From positions 849,592 through 863,606 of the forward strand of contig NZ_CP053923.1 of assembly GCF_014672695.1 (NCBI RefSeq): 14,015 bases of DNA. The letters run 5' to 3'. This DNA is from Defluviicoccus vanus (GTDB lineage Bacteria; Pseudomonadota; Alphaproteobacteria; Rhodospirillales; Defluviicoccaceae). The stretch's first letter is position 1. Each line of letters begins with the position of its first letter. The notes beneath the pieces are model-generated. The model did no database searches. It was not told the origin of the DNA and saw only the letters and a list, made by a program, of their open reading frames with translations. Positions 1 to 7,548 of the stretch are shown here, in pieces. The translations under genes and the position numbers were made by a program.

Positions 1-1473
1 GATCTCCACGTGAATATCGCCGAATTCGCCGTGCCCTCCCGATTGCTTCTTGTGGCGGGCGTGCTGGCTGACCTGGCCGCGGATCGTCTCCTTATAGGGA
101 ACCTGCGGCCGGCGATGGGTGACCTGAATATTGAACCGGTTGCGCAGCCGATCGATGGCGATGGCCAGATGCATCTCGCCCTGGCCCCAAAGCAGAAACT
201 CGCCGGTATCCGGATCGTGTCCGTACGACAAGGATGGATCCTCGTCCGCAAGCCGAGCGAGGGCGCTGGTCAGCTTCACCTCGTCCGAGCGTTGCGCCGG
301 CTGCACGGCCAGTGCGAACAACGGCGTCAGCGGCAAGGGCCAGTCCGCCGCTGCCGGTTTCCCCGACGGCGAGAGCACCTGGCCCACCTGCGCACCTTCG
401 AGACGACCGAGAGCCACAACTTCGCCAACCCCGGCTTTCGGCTGCTTCTCCAGCTTCTGGCCGAGCGGCCGATTGACGCCGGAGATGCGATCGCCGTTGA
501 GCGTCATCCCGTCGGTCACCTCGCCGGCAAAGACACGGACGAAGGAGAGTTTGCCGGTGTGCGAAGCGTGCAGCGTCTTGAAAACCCGCATGCACGGTTC
601 GCCGATGGCATCGAGGCCCATCCTCTCCGCCGTCGTTGACGGTTCCGGCGACTCGTGACGCAATGCCTTCAACAGCCGGGTGACGCCGTGCATGCTTTCC
701 GCCGAGCCGAAAAACACCGGCACGATAAGGTCTGCCTGCAGGTCGCGGGCGAGCCCGGCGTAGATCTCGTCCGAACCCGGGACCACATCCTCAAGCAGCT
801 TCTCTAACAGCCCGTCGTCGTAGTCAGCGATCGTCTCCAGCATCCCCGCCCGGGCTTCCTTCTCCCGGTCGGAGATCACCTCCGGCAACGAGATCAACTC
901 CGAACGCTTGCCCTCGCTCCAGCGGAAGGCGCGCTCACTTACCAGATCGACGAAGCCGGTGATCCGGTCACCGTCGCGAATCGGCACCTGGCGCAGCACC
1001 AGCGGCCGTGTGGACAGGCCCTGCAGCGCTTCCAGCATCGCCCGAACACTGGCACCGGGGGTGTCCACCTTGTTGATAAATAAGATGTGCGGGATCTTCC
1101 GCTCATCGAGAAAGCGCAGGAGCGGCGCCAGGGTCAGCACCTTCTGCGGCTCCGGCTCGCAGACGACGACGGCGGCATCGACGATCATCAGTGCCTGATA
1201 CGCGTCCTGAATGAGTTCGATGGAGCCGGGACAATCGATAAAGCTCCAGGTGTCGCCGAGGTAGTCCGTCACCGCTACGCTCATCTCGGTCGACATCTGG
1301 CGCGCGCGCGCCTCCGCCGAGGCATCGCCCACCGTCGTTCCATCGCGCACGGTGCCACGGCGGCCGACGGCGCCGGTGGTCATCAGGATACTTTCGAGAA
1401 GCGTCGTCTTGCCACTGAGATACGGGCCGACAAGTGCCGCGCAACGCGGCGCGGAAGGCGATCGAGTGCTCAA
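1..1473 (-). CDS. EF-G-like translational GTPase paralogue (3' end outside window)
   Basis: The reading frame runs off the left edge, leaving 491 codons of a protein that in this family is about 650-700 residues. Visible in the translation: P-loop GPYLSGKT (residues 16-23), G3 motif DCPG (80-83), G4 motif NKVD (134-137), an EF-G domain II region, a domain III signature (EDPSL ... GQGEMHLAIAIDRL), and the start of domain IV (KKQSGGHGEFGDIHVEI) at the cut edge. The order and spacing are those of elongation factor G. Two departures from canonical EF-G are direct: the P-loop is not GHxDxGKT, and the catalytic His after DxPG is Ser (DCPGS). A housekeeping translocase is therefore unlikely, and a specialised or ribosome-recycling-type paralogue is more plausible (inference). 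The start is a TTG at 1473, chosen because GGGAGG lies just upstream. The frame is open further upstream, including a GTG about 14 codons earlier. A terminator-like element separates it from the upstream same-strand gene, so it probably has its own promoter. Confidence 0.9.
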   Translation of the reverse strand, partial: MSTRSPSAPRCAALVGPYLSGKTTLLESILMTTGAVGRRGTVRDGTTVGDASAEARARQMSTEMSVAVTDYLGDTWSFIDCPGSIELIQDAYQALMIVDAAVVVCEPEPQKVLTLAPLLRFLDERKIPHILFINKVDTPGASVRAMLEALQGLSTRPLVLRQVPIRDGDRITGFVDLVSERAFRWSEGKRSELISLPEVISDREKEARAGMLETIADYDDGLLEKLLEDVVPGSDEIYAGLARDLQADLIVPVFFGSAESMHGVTRLLKALRHESPEPSTTAERMGLDAIGEPCMRVFKTLHASHTGKLSFVRVFAGEVTDGMTLNGDRISGVNRPLGQKLEKQPKAGVGEVVALGRLEGAQVGQVLSPSGKPAAADWPLPLTPLFALAVQPAQRSDEVKLTSALARLADEDPSLSYGHDPDTGEFLLWGQGEMHLAIAIDRLRNRFNIQVTHRRPQVPYKETIRGQVSQHARHKKQSGGHGEFGDIHVEI

Positions 1474-1572
1474 AGCAGTCCTCCCGGGACATTCTTGTTT
1501 TTCGCTGGCCACGAGCGCCGAGAGCGCGACGACCAAGCTGCTAAGGCTACCGGCTGAGCAAGAGGAATCAAG

Positions 1573-1596
1573 AAAAAGCCGGCAGGCCGATTGCCG
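1573..1596 (-). terminator. Candidate rho-independent terminator of the SRPBCC-DUF547 gene
   Basis: On the minus strand a CGGCA / TGCCG stem (5 bp, 7-nt loop) is followed within two bases by a run of five T. It lies about 80 bp past the stop codon of the upstream fusion gene and about 100 bp before the EF-G-like start. The stem is short, so it may be a weak terminator. The rest of the 205-bp gap (1474-1678) shows no gene and no convincing promoter. Confidence 0.45.
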
Positions 1597-1678
1597 AACC
1601 CGCGAACGCCTTGGCGCAGGGTTAACCTGCGGTTGCCGTCTGCACCAACGAAATCTCCAACCCTGCTTCGCCGGGCAA

Positions 1679-4639
1679 CTAGTGGATATCGTTCAGCTGC
1701 CAGTCGTAGTCGAGAAACCCGATGGGCACGCTAGCATCGCGGATCGCCGCTTGGTCCGCCGGATCCTCGGCCAGTTCGTCGGCAAACAGGGCGAGCGTCG
1801 CCGCAACCGAATTGAACCCGCGGTGGCCCTGGGCGAAATCGCTGCCGTACCAGTCGAAGATGAGGGATACATCGAGCCGGCGGCCAACCGGGTCATAACG
1901 GTTGCGTGTCCGGTCGGCGAGAAACCGCCGCATCCCGTCATCGAGCTGTGCATCGAGCCGATCGGCGACATAGGCCTCGTTGCGTAGCATCGGGCAACCG
2001 ACCGACGCACAGACGAGGGCAAAGTGAACCCTTGGATCGTCGAAGGCACCCGGCTTGCGGATCATGCCGTGCTCAATGTCGTCGAGACTGCGGCGACTAC
2101 CGAGCAAGAAAAAGAACGGCTCCTTCCATGGCGAGCTGAAGGTGCTGCCCAGGTCGCGGATCGAATTGAGGTCGGGATACCTGGTGAGGATCAGCTCGAT
2201 GGTGAACGCATTGTAGGCGTTGATCAGGAACGCGAGACGTTGCTCCTGCGTCCATCGGGAAAACGTCGGTTCACTGACCGCCGAGATCTGCGCCAGATAG
2301 GCCTCAAGAGCGGCATGCTCGCCCTGCATCGCGGCGTAATCGACGGCGGAGCGAGTGCCGTCCGCGGCGACGACCACGTGGCGCTGCAGCAGCCCTTGCC
2401 ACTCGCTGTGGCTTTGATCGAAGGGGACCGTGTTCGCCGCGGCGAGCTCGAAGCGGCGATCCATCAGGTCGGGACTGTCGAAGTGACGCCGACCGGCGAA
2501 CGCAGTGGCGTGGTGGCCCCACTGCCGCATCGCGCCGGCACTCTCGATTCCCATCGGCCAGAACAGCCGGCGCTCGCCCCGCTCGGTGCCGGGCACGAGG
2601 CCGTCAGGGCCGAAGGCGCTGCGGCTACCGTCTTTCAAGGGAAGCGTCAGCAACGCATCGTAATCGATCAGCGAATAGGACGTCGCAGGCTTGCCGCTAT
2701 CAACATCGACGCCGACGACGTAATGTGTCCCGCTCTCGGTGGTGACGACGATCCGTTGCGGCGGCCGCACTTCGGGCGCCGAGGTAGGGATGAACGCCCA
2801 TTCTCGCTGGCCGTCCGGCGCCGGCCGGGCGACGACGCGGTCGCTGGGAAAGAACATGTGGAAGCAGCCGCAGGGATGGATCGTATCGTAGACGAGAGGA
2901 CGGCCCTCGCCGTCCAACGTCACCCGGAAAACGACGCCGTCGAGGCTGCCGCCCAGCGTATCGAAGGGCCCCGCCGACGGCCGCTCGGCGAACCAGACAG
3001 TGTAAACCAGCTGGATCAACACCTGGTCGGCGAAGCGGGTGAAGACGAGATCCTGGTAGACGGATGGCCGTCCGCTATCGACCGTCGGCGCCTCGTCGCC
3101 GCGCCAGACGAGCGGACCGATCCGGTCGTAGGGGCCGTTGGTCGTCACCCGGAAGACGGGAGCATAAGTAGCGAGAAGGGTTGCGCGATCCGCTTTACGC
3201 AGTTGCGGAATGCCGAGCGGGTCACGCGGCGCGGTGGTCATGATCTCGGCCACCGTCGCCGCATCAGCGGGCTTCGCCGCCGGCGCATAGCGGACAGCGG
3301 GAGTCGCCAGTGGATGGCCTTCGATCGCCTGGAACTGACTGACCGTCTGCGCCTGCCAGCTGTCGATTCCCTTGGCGAAGGGGATGCTGACGATCGGGTA
3401 GAGGCCGAGCACCCGCTCCCAGTCGTGATAGTCGTCCGGCACCTGTGCCCGGGTGATGAGTTCGCTCCGGGTGCCCGTGCCAGCCAGGTCGCGCTGGCGG
3501 AGCGTCTCGGCACACTGGTCGGTAAGCTGTTCGATATCGGCCGGATCAGCGATGCCGAGCGTTTGCGCTGGGTCCGGCAGGTTGGCGATTTCGGCGTGAC
3601 GCGCCGACCGGTCGAGGGCTTCCAGCCTGGAGAGCCAAGCGACGAAACCGGCGTCGCTGCCCGTTGCCGCCGGAGAGAAAGACGCGGTGAACCGATCGAC
3701 ACGTAGATAGGGATAACCCGGGATGCGATAGGCGCCGGCATCGCGCACCTCTGCGCGGTCGATGGCGGCATCAAGGTCGGCGAACCAGCGGGCACAACTG
3801 TGAACGTCACCGGCACCCGACCGGAGATCGGTGGAAAACGGTGCGTCGATCCCGGCACAACCAATGAGGAGCAAGATCGGCAACAGGGCGGCAACCAACC
3901 GCCGGCGACAGCGAACGGCGGTGCCGACGATGTTCAGCATAATCTCTCCGGGTATTCTCGCGCCATCAACTGCCTCCCCCACCTGCACAAGTCGGGAGCA
4001 AGGAGCCGTCGGCTTGGCGTCGAGCTTGAGCTGGCCCTGGCGATACAGCCCGTTGCGCCGCTCGATCTCGGCGATCATCGCCCGGAACTCGTCCTCCACC
4101 GCCTGCCGCAGTGCCCAGCCGATGATGAAGCCGGGGAGGCTGATCCCCGGCTCGACGATGCCACTCCAGCTCAGGACGAAACTGTCTTCGGCCCCTGCCA
4201 CCGGATCGAGCCGGTAGGCCCCCTGGTAGGTACGGAGATTGCCACTCAAGACCCGCACCGAGATCTGCGTCGGTGGATGCTCCTCGCTCTCGACGACGAT
4301 ATCGATCGGGTAGCCGAGCAGACTCGCTCCAGCAGACCCCTTTTGGGCGACGACAACGCTGTTGCCACAGCGGCTGAGGGTATGGCTGGTGCTCATCCCC
4401 GGAATGAACTCCGCCAGATGGTCATAGTCGGTGAGAGTCTGCCAGATGACCTGGAGCGGTGCGTCGATCTGCGCCCGGGTGTGCACCGCAATCCCCTGAG
4501 GGGTGATACTGGCATCGACTTGGTTTTTGCTGCCCGCCGCATCGGCGGCAAGCGCCGACGCGAAGATCATCACCAGGGCGTAGAACAGGGACTGCATGGG
4601 GCGGATCAAACGCAGGTTTCTCTGCTTTGATGTCGGCAA
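1679..4639 (-). CDS. Exported fusion protein: SRPBCC domain + internal lipoprotein signal + unrecognised domain + DUF547
   Basis: The protein is about 986 residues if started at the TTG at 4639, where AGGAG sits 6 nt upstream. It then begins with a basic segment and hydrophobic core (LFYALVMIFASALAADAA), a good Sec signal peptide. An ATG at 4597 and an open frame up to 4735 are alternatives. Residues about 25-205 look like a START/SRPBCC (polyketide-cyclase-like) domain (PLQVIWQTLTDYDHLAEFIPG). At residue 234 an internal Met begins a second basic-plus-hydrophobic stretch ending in lipobox LIGC (Cys about 261). Residues about 265-735 form a large domain I do not recognise, with the motif HPCGCFHMFFPSDRV. 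The C-terminal 245 or so residues are DUF547: FLINAYNAF, DIEHGMIR, HFALVCASVGCP and FLDYDWQLN. The function is unknown; the architecture implies a periplasmic or lipid-anchored envelope protein. It may be two proteins from nested starts, or a fusion caused by stop-codon loss. It is divergent from ktrB. Confidence 0.82.
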   Translation of the reverse strand: MPTSKQRNLRLIRPMQSLFYALVMIFASALAADAAGSKNQVDASITPQGIAVHTRAQIDAPLQVIWQTLTDYDHLAEFIPGMSTSHTLSRCGNSVVVAQKGSAGASLLGYPIDIVVESEEHPPTQISVRVLSGNLRTYQGAYRLDPVAGAEDSFVLSWSGIVEPGISLPGFIIGWALRQAVEDEFRAMIAEIERRNGLYRQGQLKLDAKPTAPCSRLVQVGEAVDGARIPGEIMLNIVGTAVRCRRRLVAALLPILLLIGCAGIDAPFSTDLRSGAGDVHSCARWFADLDAAIDRAEVRDAGAYRIPGYPYLRVDRFTASFSPAATGSDAGFVAWLSRLEALDRSARHAEIANLPDPAQTLGIADPADIEQLTDQCAETLRQRDLAGTGTRSELITRAQVPDDYHDWERVLGLYPIVSIPFAKGIDSWQAQTVSQFQAIEGHPLATPAVRYAPAAKPADAATVAEIMTTAPRDPLGIPQLRKADRATLLATYAPVFRVTTNGPYDRIGPLVWRGDEAPTVDSGRPSVYQDLVFTRFADQVLIQLVYTVWFAERPSAGPFDTLGGSLDGVVFRVTLDGEGRPLVYDTIHPCGCFHMFFPSDRVVARPAPDGQREWAFIPTSAPEVRPPQRIVVTTESGTHYVVGVDVDSGKPATSYSLIDYDALLTLPLKDGSRSAFGPDGLVPGTERGERRLFWPMGIESAGAMRQWGHHATAFAGRRHFDSPDLMDRRFELAAANTVPFDQSHSEWQGLLQRHVVVAADGTRSAVDYAAMQGEHAALEAYLAQISAVSEPTFSRWTQEQRLAFLINAYNAFTIELILTRYPDLNSIRDLGSTFSSPWKEPFFFLLGSRRSLDDIEHGMIRKPGAFDDPRVHFALVCASVGCPMLRNEAYVADRLDAQLDDGMRRFLADRTRNRYDPVGRRLDVSLIFDWYGSDFAQGHRGFNSVAATLALFADELAEDPADQAAIRDASVPIGFLDYDWQLNDIH
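3938..3951 (-). promoter_or_regulatory. Internal start site with Shine-Dalgarno inside the fusion gene
   Basis: On the minus strand the sequence reads CCGGAGAGATTATG, with GGAG 5 nt before an in-frame ATG at 3940. Initiation here would give a 753-residue protein starting MLNIVGTAVRCRRR, then a hydrophobic stretch and lipobox LIGC at residues 25-28. That is a textbook lipoprotein signal, so this ATG may be the true start of a separate lipoprotein that shares its frame with the SRPBCC gene because no stop codon intervenes. Confidence 0.55.
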
Positions 4640-4824
4640 ACTGCGCTCCTCACAACGAGCCTCGCTAAGCGCGAAACGGCTGGTCTGCCGCCAGGGCTCG
4701 ACAGTTGATCTGCGCCATGCGTAAAGAAGCGTCAATCAAGAGTGCGCATGCAGAACGCTGGCGCACGCGCTCGTGACCAGCAACCGGGAATCGCCACGCC
4801 GTGGTGCACGTGCGGAGCGCGAGC

Positions 4825-4830
4825 TATACT
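4825..4830 (+). promoter_or_regulatory. Candidate -10 box for ktrB
   Basis: TATACT matches the sigma-70 -10 consensus at five of six positions and predicts a transcription start near 4837, about 46 nt before the ktrB ATG. The matching -35 region (TGGTGC at 17-bp spacing) is weak. An 8-bp palindrome, GCACGTGC (4806-4813), lies across the spacer region and could bind a regulator. The rest of the divergent gap (4640-4882) shows no gene. On the minus strand a TTGACG (-35-like) lies upstream of the fusion gene, without a good -10. Confidence 0.4.
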
Positions 4831-4882
4831 CGCCGCCAAAGAACGAACATCGCCCCTCCCTCCTCGACGATCGGTCCGCGGC

Positions 4883-6235
4883 ATGCGCCTTTTCCTCGAC
4901 CCCAGTCGCGTCCTTGCCCTCGGCTTTGCCTCGGCGATCCTGGTTGGTGGGGCGATCCTGGCATTGCCGATGGCACAGCGCGGCGAGCCGGTAGGTGTGC
5001 TGGATGCCATCTTCACCGCCGCCAGTGCTGTCTGTGTTACCGGCCTGACCGTCGTCGATACCGGAACCCGCTTCAATGGCTTTGGTCAGGCGATCATCCT
5101 GCTGCTGATCCAGATCGGCGGCGTTGGCATTACCACCGTCTCTACCGTGGTCTTCCTTCTGCTGCGCCAGAGCGTTTCACTGTCCAGCATGGAGGCGGTG
5201 ACCGGCAGTTTCTTTCGTCACCGTGATGTCGCCTTCAGCACCCTGTTGCGCCGGGTGCTCCTATGGACCTTCGCCATCGAAGGCTGCGGCGCCGTTTTCC
5301 TCTTCCTCGAAGAAAGCCGGCGCCTCCCGCTTGCCGAGGCGCTATGGATGTCGGTGTTTCACGCGGTCAGCGCCTTCTGCAACGCCGGATTCGGCTTGCG
5401 GCCGGACAACTTGATCAGCGATCGCACCAATGCCACCATCATCCTGCCGATCACCGCCCTGATCGTGTTGGGCGGCCTCGGCTTCAGTGTCCTGACCGAA
5501 GTAGCCGACTGGCTGCGTAAGCCCACAGCCACGCGCCGGCGCCTGAGTCTGCATTCAAAGACGGCGCTGACGATGACGGCGATCCTGATCGTCGGCGGCA
5601 TGCTTGCCTTTGCCGTCCTGGAACGGAAAAACATCTTCGCTCACGCCTCCTCCACCGATGTGGCGCTTACCAGCCTGCTCGCGTCGGTCACCGCCCGTAC
5701 CGCCGGCTTCAGCACCGTTGACTATGGCCAACTCACCGCGGCCACGATCTACGTGACCATCGCGCTGATGCTGGTGGGAGGCTGTCCCGGCTCCACCGCC
5801 GGCGGCATCAAGGCCACCACCGTCGCCGTGATCTTCGCATTGGCCCGCGCCGGATTTCGTGGTGAGCGCTATCCGCGCCTGTTCAACCGCGGCATCCCCA
5901 GCGACGTAACCGCCAAGGCGATGATCGTCCTTGCCCTGGCGGTTTTTGCCGCCAGCCTCGCCGTCATCTTGCTGGCAGCGCTGGAGGTGAATGAGACGAG
6001 TTTGCCGCAGACCAGCCAATGGTCGCTCGGTCTGCTGTTCGAGGTGATCTCGGCATTGTGCACCGTCGGCCTGACTACCGGGATCACCCCCGAACTCGCC
6101 GCGACCGGCAAGTGCCTGCTCATCGTGCTGATGTTTATCGGCAGGCTCGGCCCGTTGACGCTGGCGGTGGCGATTTCGCGGCGGAAGCCGCGGCCACCGC
6201 TCCGCTATGCCGAAGAGCATTTGATGATCGGCTAA
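4883..6235 (+). CDS. ktrB: KtrB/TrkH-family potassium uptake membrane subunit
   Basis: This is the channel-like transmembrane subunit that carries K+ (Na+-coupled in studied Ktr systems) across the inner membrane. From the ATG at 4883 it is 450 residues, the usual KtrB length; TrkH proper is slightly longer. The four pore-loop filter segments, one per M1-P-M2 repeat, are all present with their key glycine: VTGL (Gly54), NAGF (Gly169), TAGF (Gly275) and TVGL (Gly396). Hydrophobic segments fill the rest. The frame stays open upstream to 4742, but the predicted extra residues do not resemble the family and would cover the -10 candidate, so I chose the ATG opening MRLFLDPSR. No good Shine-Dalgarno precedes it. 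The regulatory subunit ktrA follows 61 bp downstream, so the two very likely form one operon. Confidence 0.95.
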   Translation: MRLFLDPSRVLALGFASAILVGGAILALPMAQRGEPVGVLDAIFTAASAVCVTGLTVVDTGTRFNGFGQAIILLLIQIGGVGITTVSTVVFLLLRQSVSLSSMEAVTGSFFRHRDVAFSTLLRRVLLWTFAIEGCGAVFLFLEESRRLPLAEALWMSVFHAVSAFCNAGFGLRPDNLISDRTNATIILPITALIVLGGLGFSVLTEVADWLRKPTATRRRLSLHSKTALTMTAILIVGGMLAFAVLERKNIFAHASSTDVALTSLLASVTARTAGFSTVDYGQLTAATIYVTIALMLVGGCPGSTAGGIKATTVAVIFALARAGFRGERYPRLFNRGIPSDVTAKAMIVLALAVFAASLAVILLAALEVNETSLPQTSQWSLGLLFEVISALCTVGLTTGITPELAATGKCLLIVLMFIGRLGPLTLAVAISRRKPRPPLRYAEEHLMIG

Positions 6236-6243
6236 GGCCGATC
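6226..6243 (+). other. Hairpin spanning the ktrB stop codon
   Basis: GATCGGC TAAG GCCGATC is a perfect 7-bp inverted repeat with a 4-nt loop that contains the ktrB stop codon TAA. No T-run follows, so it is not a classic terminator. It could stabilise the ktrB message or tune the ktrB:ktrA ratio (inference). Confidence 0.4.
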
Positions 6244-6296
6244 GCGATTATCACAAACCGGTGCCTGCCAGGACCGACCGGTGGGGAGAAGAGACG

Positions 6297-6950
6297 ATGC
6301 GAATTGCCATTCTCGGGCTGGGCGACTTCGGCTTCAGCCTGGCTTACTGGCTGCACGCCCTCGGCAACGAGGTGATCGCCATCGACAAGAGTGCCGACAT
6401 CATCCAGCGGATCATGGAGAACGTCAGCAAGGCGATCGTCGCCGACGCCACCGACCGCGAAGTGCTGGAGGAGATCGGCATTCGTGACGTGGACGTGGTG
6501 CTCATCGCCGTCGGCAGACGGCTGGAGACCCATGTCCTCCTCACCCACTATCTGCGTGAAATCGGCATTCCGCGGGTGATGGTCAAAGTGGCGGACGAGG
6601 AACAGGGAAAGATTCTGCGTCTAGTGGGGGCCACCGACGTAGTCCAGCCCGACCGCGACATCGCCGCCAAGATTGCCGCTTCGCTCACCTTTCCCAACGT
6701 GATCGAGTACGTGCCACTGGAAGGTCAGGTGCGCATTCTCGCCCTCAAGGCACCGGAGGGACTGATCGGCAAGGCGTTACAGGACATGAAGATGGTCGCC
6801 AATGAACACATTCAAGTCCTTGCCGTCGATCCGGCCGGCCGCGACAAGCGTCCCTTCATCCCCGCTCCGGACTATACCGTTGCCGCCGGCGACACCCTGG
6901 TGGTGATGGGTGATCTGGCCGACCTGTTGCAGACGCTGAAGCAGCAGTAA
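6297..6950 (+). CDS. ktrA: KtrA/TrkA-family cytosolic regulatory subunit (RCK domains)
   Basis: This is the nucleotide-binding gating ring of the K+ uptake system, peripheral to the inner membrane. From the ATG at 6297 (GGGGAG upstream, about 8 nt spacing) it is 217 residues, the length of a single RCK_N plus RCK_C unit as in KtrA; TrkA of enterobacteria is about twice as long. The Rossmann motif GLGDFG occupies residues 7-12 and the ribose-binding acidic residue is Asp30 at the end of the second strand (EVIAID). RCK_N continues through VADATDREVLEEIG, and RCK_C covers roughly residues 135-217 (EGQVRILALKAPEGLIGK ... DTLVVMGDLADLL). It follows ktrB by 61 bp, with the hairpin in between. The complete pair suggests a functional transporter. 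Confidence 0.95.
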   Translation: MRIAILGLGDFGFSLAYWLHALGNEVIAIDKSADIIQRIMENVSKAIVADATDREVLEEIGIRDVDVVLIAVGRRLETHVLLTHYLREIGIPRVMVKVADEEQGKILRLVGATDVVQPDRDIAAKIAASLTFPNVIEYVPLEGQVRILALKAPEGLIGKALQDMKMVANEHIQVLAVDPAGRDKRPFIPAPDYTVAAGDTLVVMGDLADLLQTLKQQ

Positions 6951-7080
6951 AGCTGAACGGGCGGCAATCCGGCAGCCACGCCGCAAGAGAGAACGGCTCA
7001 ACGATCGTGGGTGCAGCGCTTGCAGGGCAGCGACCGCCCCTTCGATCGCTTCATCCCCGCCAGCGCGAAGAGGCCAACAG

Positions 7081-7482
7081 ATGCAGACACAATCGATGCG
7101 GATCGCGGTCAGCAGCAACGACTATCGGACAGTGTCCGGCCACGCCGGCCAGGCACAGCGGTGGCTTATCTTCGAGATGGACGCCAACGGCCTTCTCGGC
7201 GACGGCAAGCGCCTGGACCTGCTGCCACCGCAGGTTTTTCACCGCTTCCAGGGTCCGGGGCTCCACCCACTGGACGGCGTTGCGGTGATCGTCACCCGTT
7301 TCGCCGGGGAAGGGTTTCTCGCCAAGATGCGCAAGCGCGGGATCGAGGTGCGGCAGACGCGGGAAACGGACGCGCGCAAGGCGGCCGTCAACCTCCTCGC
7401 CGGCACCCTGGCACCGCCGCCCTCGCGGCGGCTGATGTCGCTGGTCTGCAAGGTGCGCGACGCCTTCTCGGACCATCGCTGA
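7081..7482 (+). CDS. NifX/NifB-type dinitrogenase iron-molybdenum cofactor-binding family protein
   Basis: A 133-residue single-domain protein. The N-terminal strand MRIAVSSNDYRTVSGHAGQA, the central GPGLHPLDGVAVIVTRFAGE and the segment GFLAKMRKRGIEVRQTRETD match the small Rossmann-like fold of the NifX/NafY/NifB C-terminal family. In studied members this domain binds or carries FeMo-co or its NifB-co precursor. Short stand-alone members outside nif clusters are less well understood, so the family is firm but the exact role is not. The start is the ATG at 7081, with AGAGG about 7 nt upstream; a second Met is five codons in. It lies 130 bp after ktrA on the same strand. I saw no promoter or terminator in that gap, so co-transcription is possible. 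The next gene, also nitrogenase-associated, is convergent. Confidence 0.85.
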   Translation: MQTQSMRIAVSSNDYRTVSGHAGQAQRWLIFEMDANGLLGDGKRLDLLPPQVFHRFQGPGLHPLDGVAVIVTRFAGEGFLAKMRKRGIEVRQTRETDARKAAVNLLAGTLAPPPSRRLMSLVCKVRDAFSDHR

Positions 7483-7496
7483 GGCATTGGCCTGAA

Positions 7497-7511
7497 GGGA
7501 AGCGACTTCCC
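7497..7511. terminator. Hairpin in the convergent gap, possible bidirectional terminator
   Basis: GGGAAG CGA CTTCCC is a perfect 6-bp stem with a 3-nt loop, 15 bp after the NifX-like stop and 37 bp beyond the stop of the opposing gene. It has no T-run on either strand, so termination is only suggested by its position. Confidence 0.3.
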
Positions 7512-7548
7512 CGATGTGGTCGGTGCCGCGGCGGTCAGCCGGCGCGCT

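Noticed and set aside
10..1557. Several plus-strand and minus-strand open frames over the EF-G-like region
   Set aside because: The minus frame that runs off the left edge carries all GTPase motifs in order; the others are shadows.
2024..3706. Long plus-strand open frame of 560 codons opposite the fusion gene
   Set aside because: It is an antisense shadow in GC-rich DNA: the translation is low in hydrophobic structure, rich in Arg/Gly/Asp runs and matches no family, while the minus strand shows clear DUF547 and a continuous protein.
4742..4882. N-terminal extension of ktrB (extra 47 codons)
   Set aside because: The extra residues resemble no TrkH/KtrB N-terminus and would place the coding start upstream of the -10 candidate; the family length fits the ATG at 4883.
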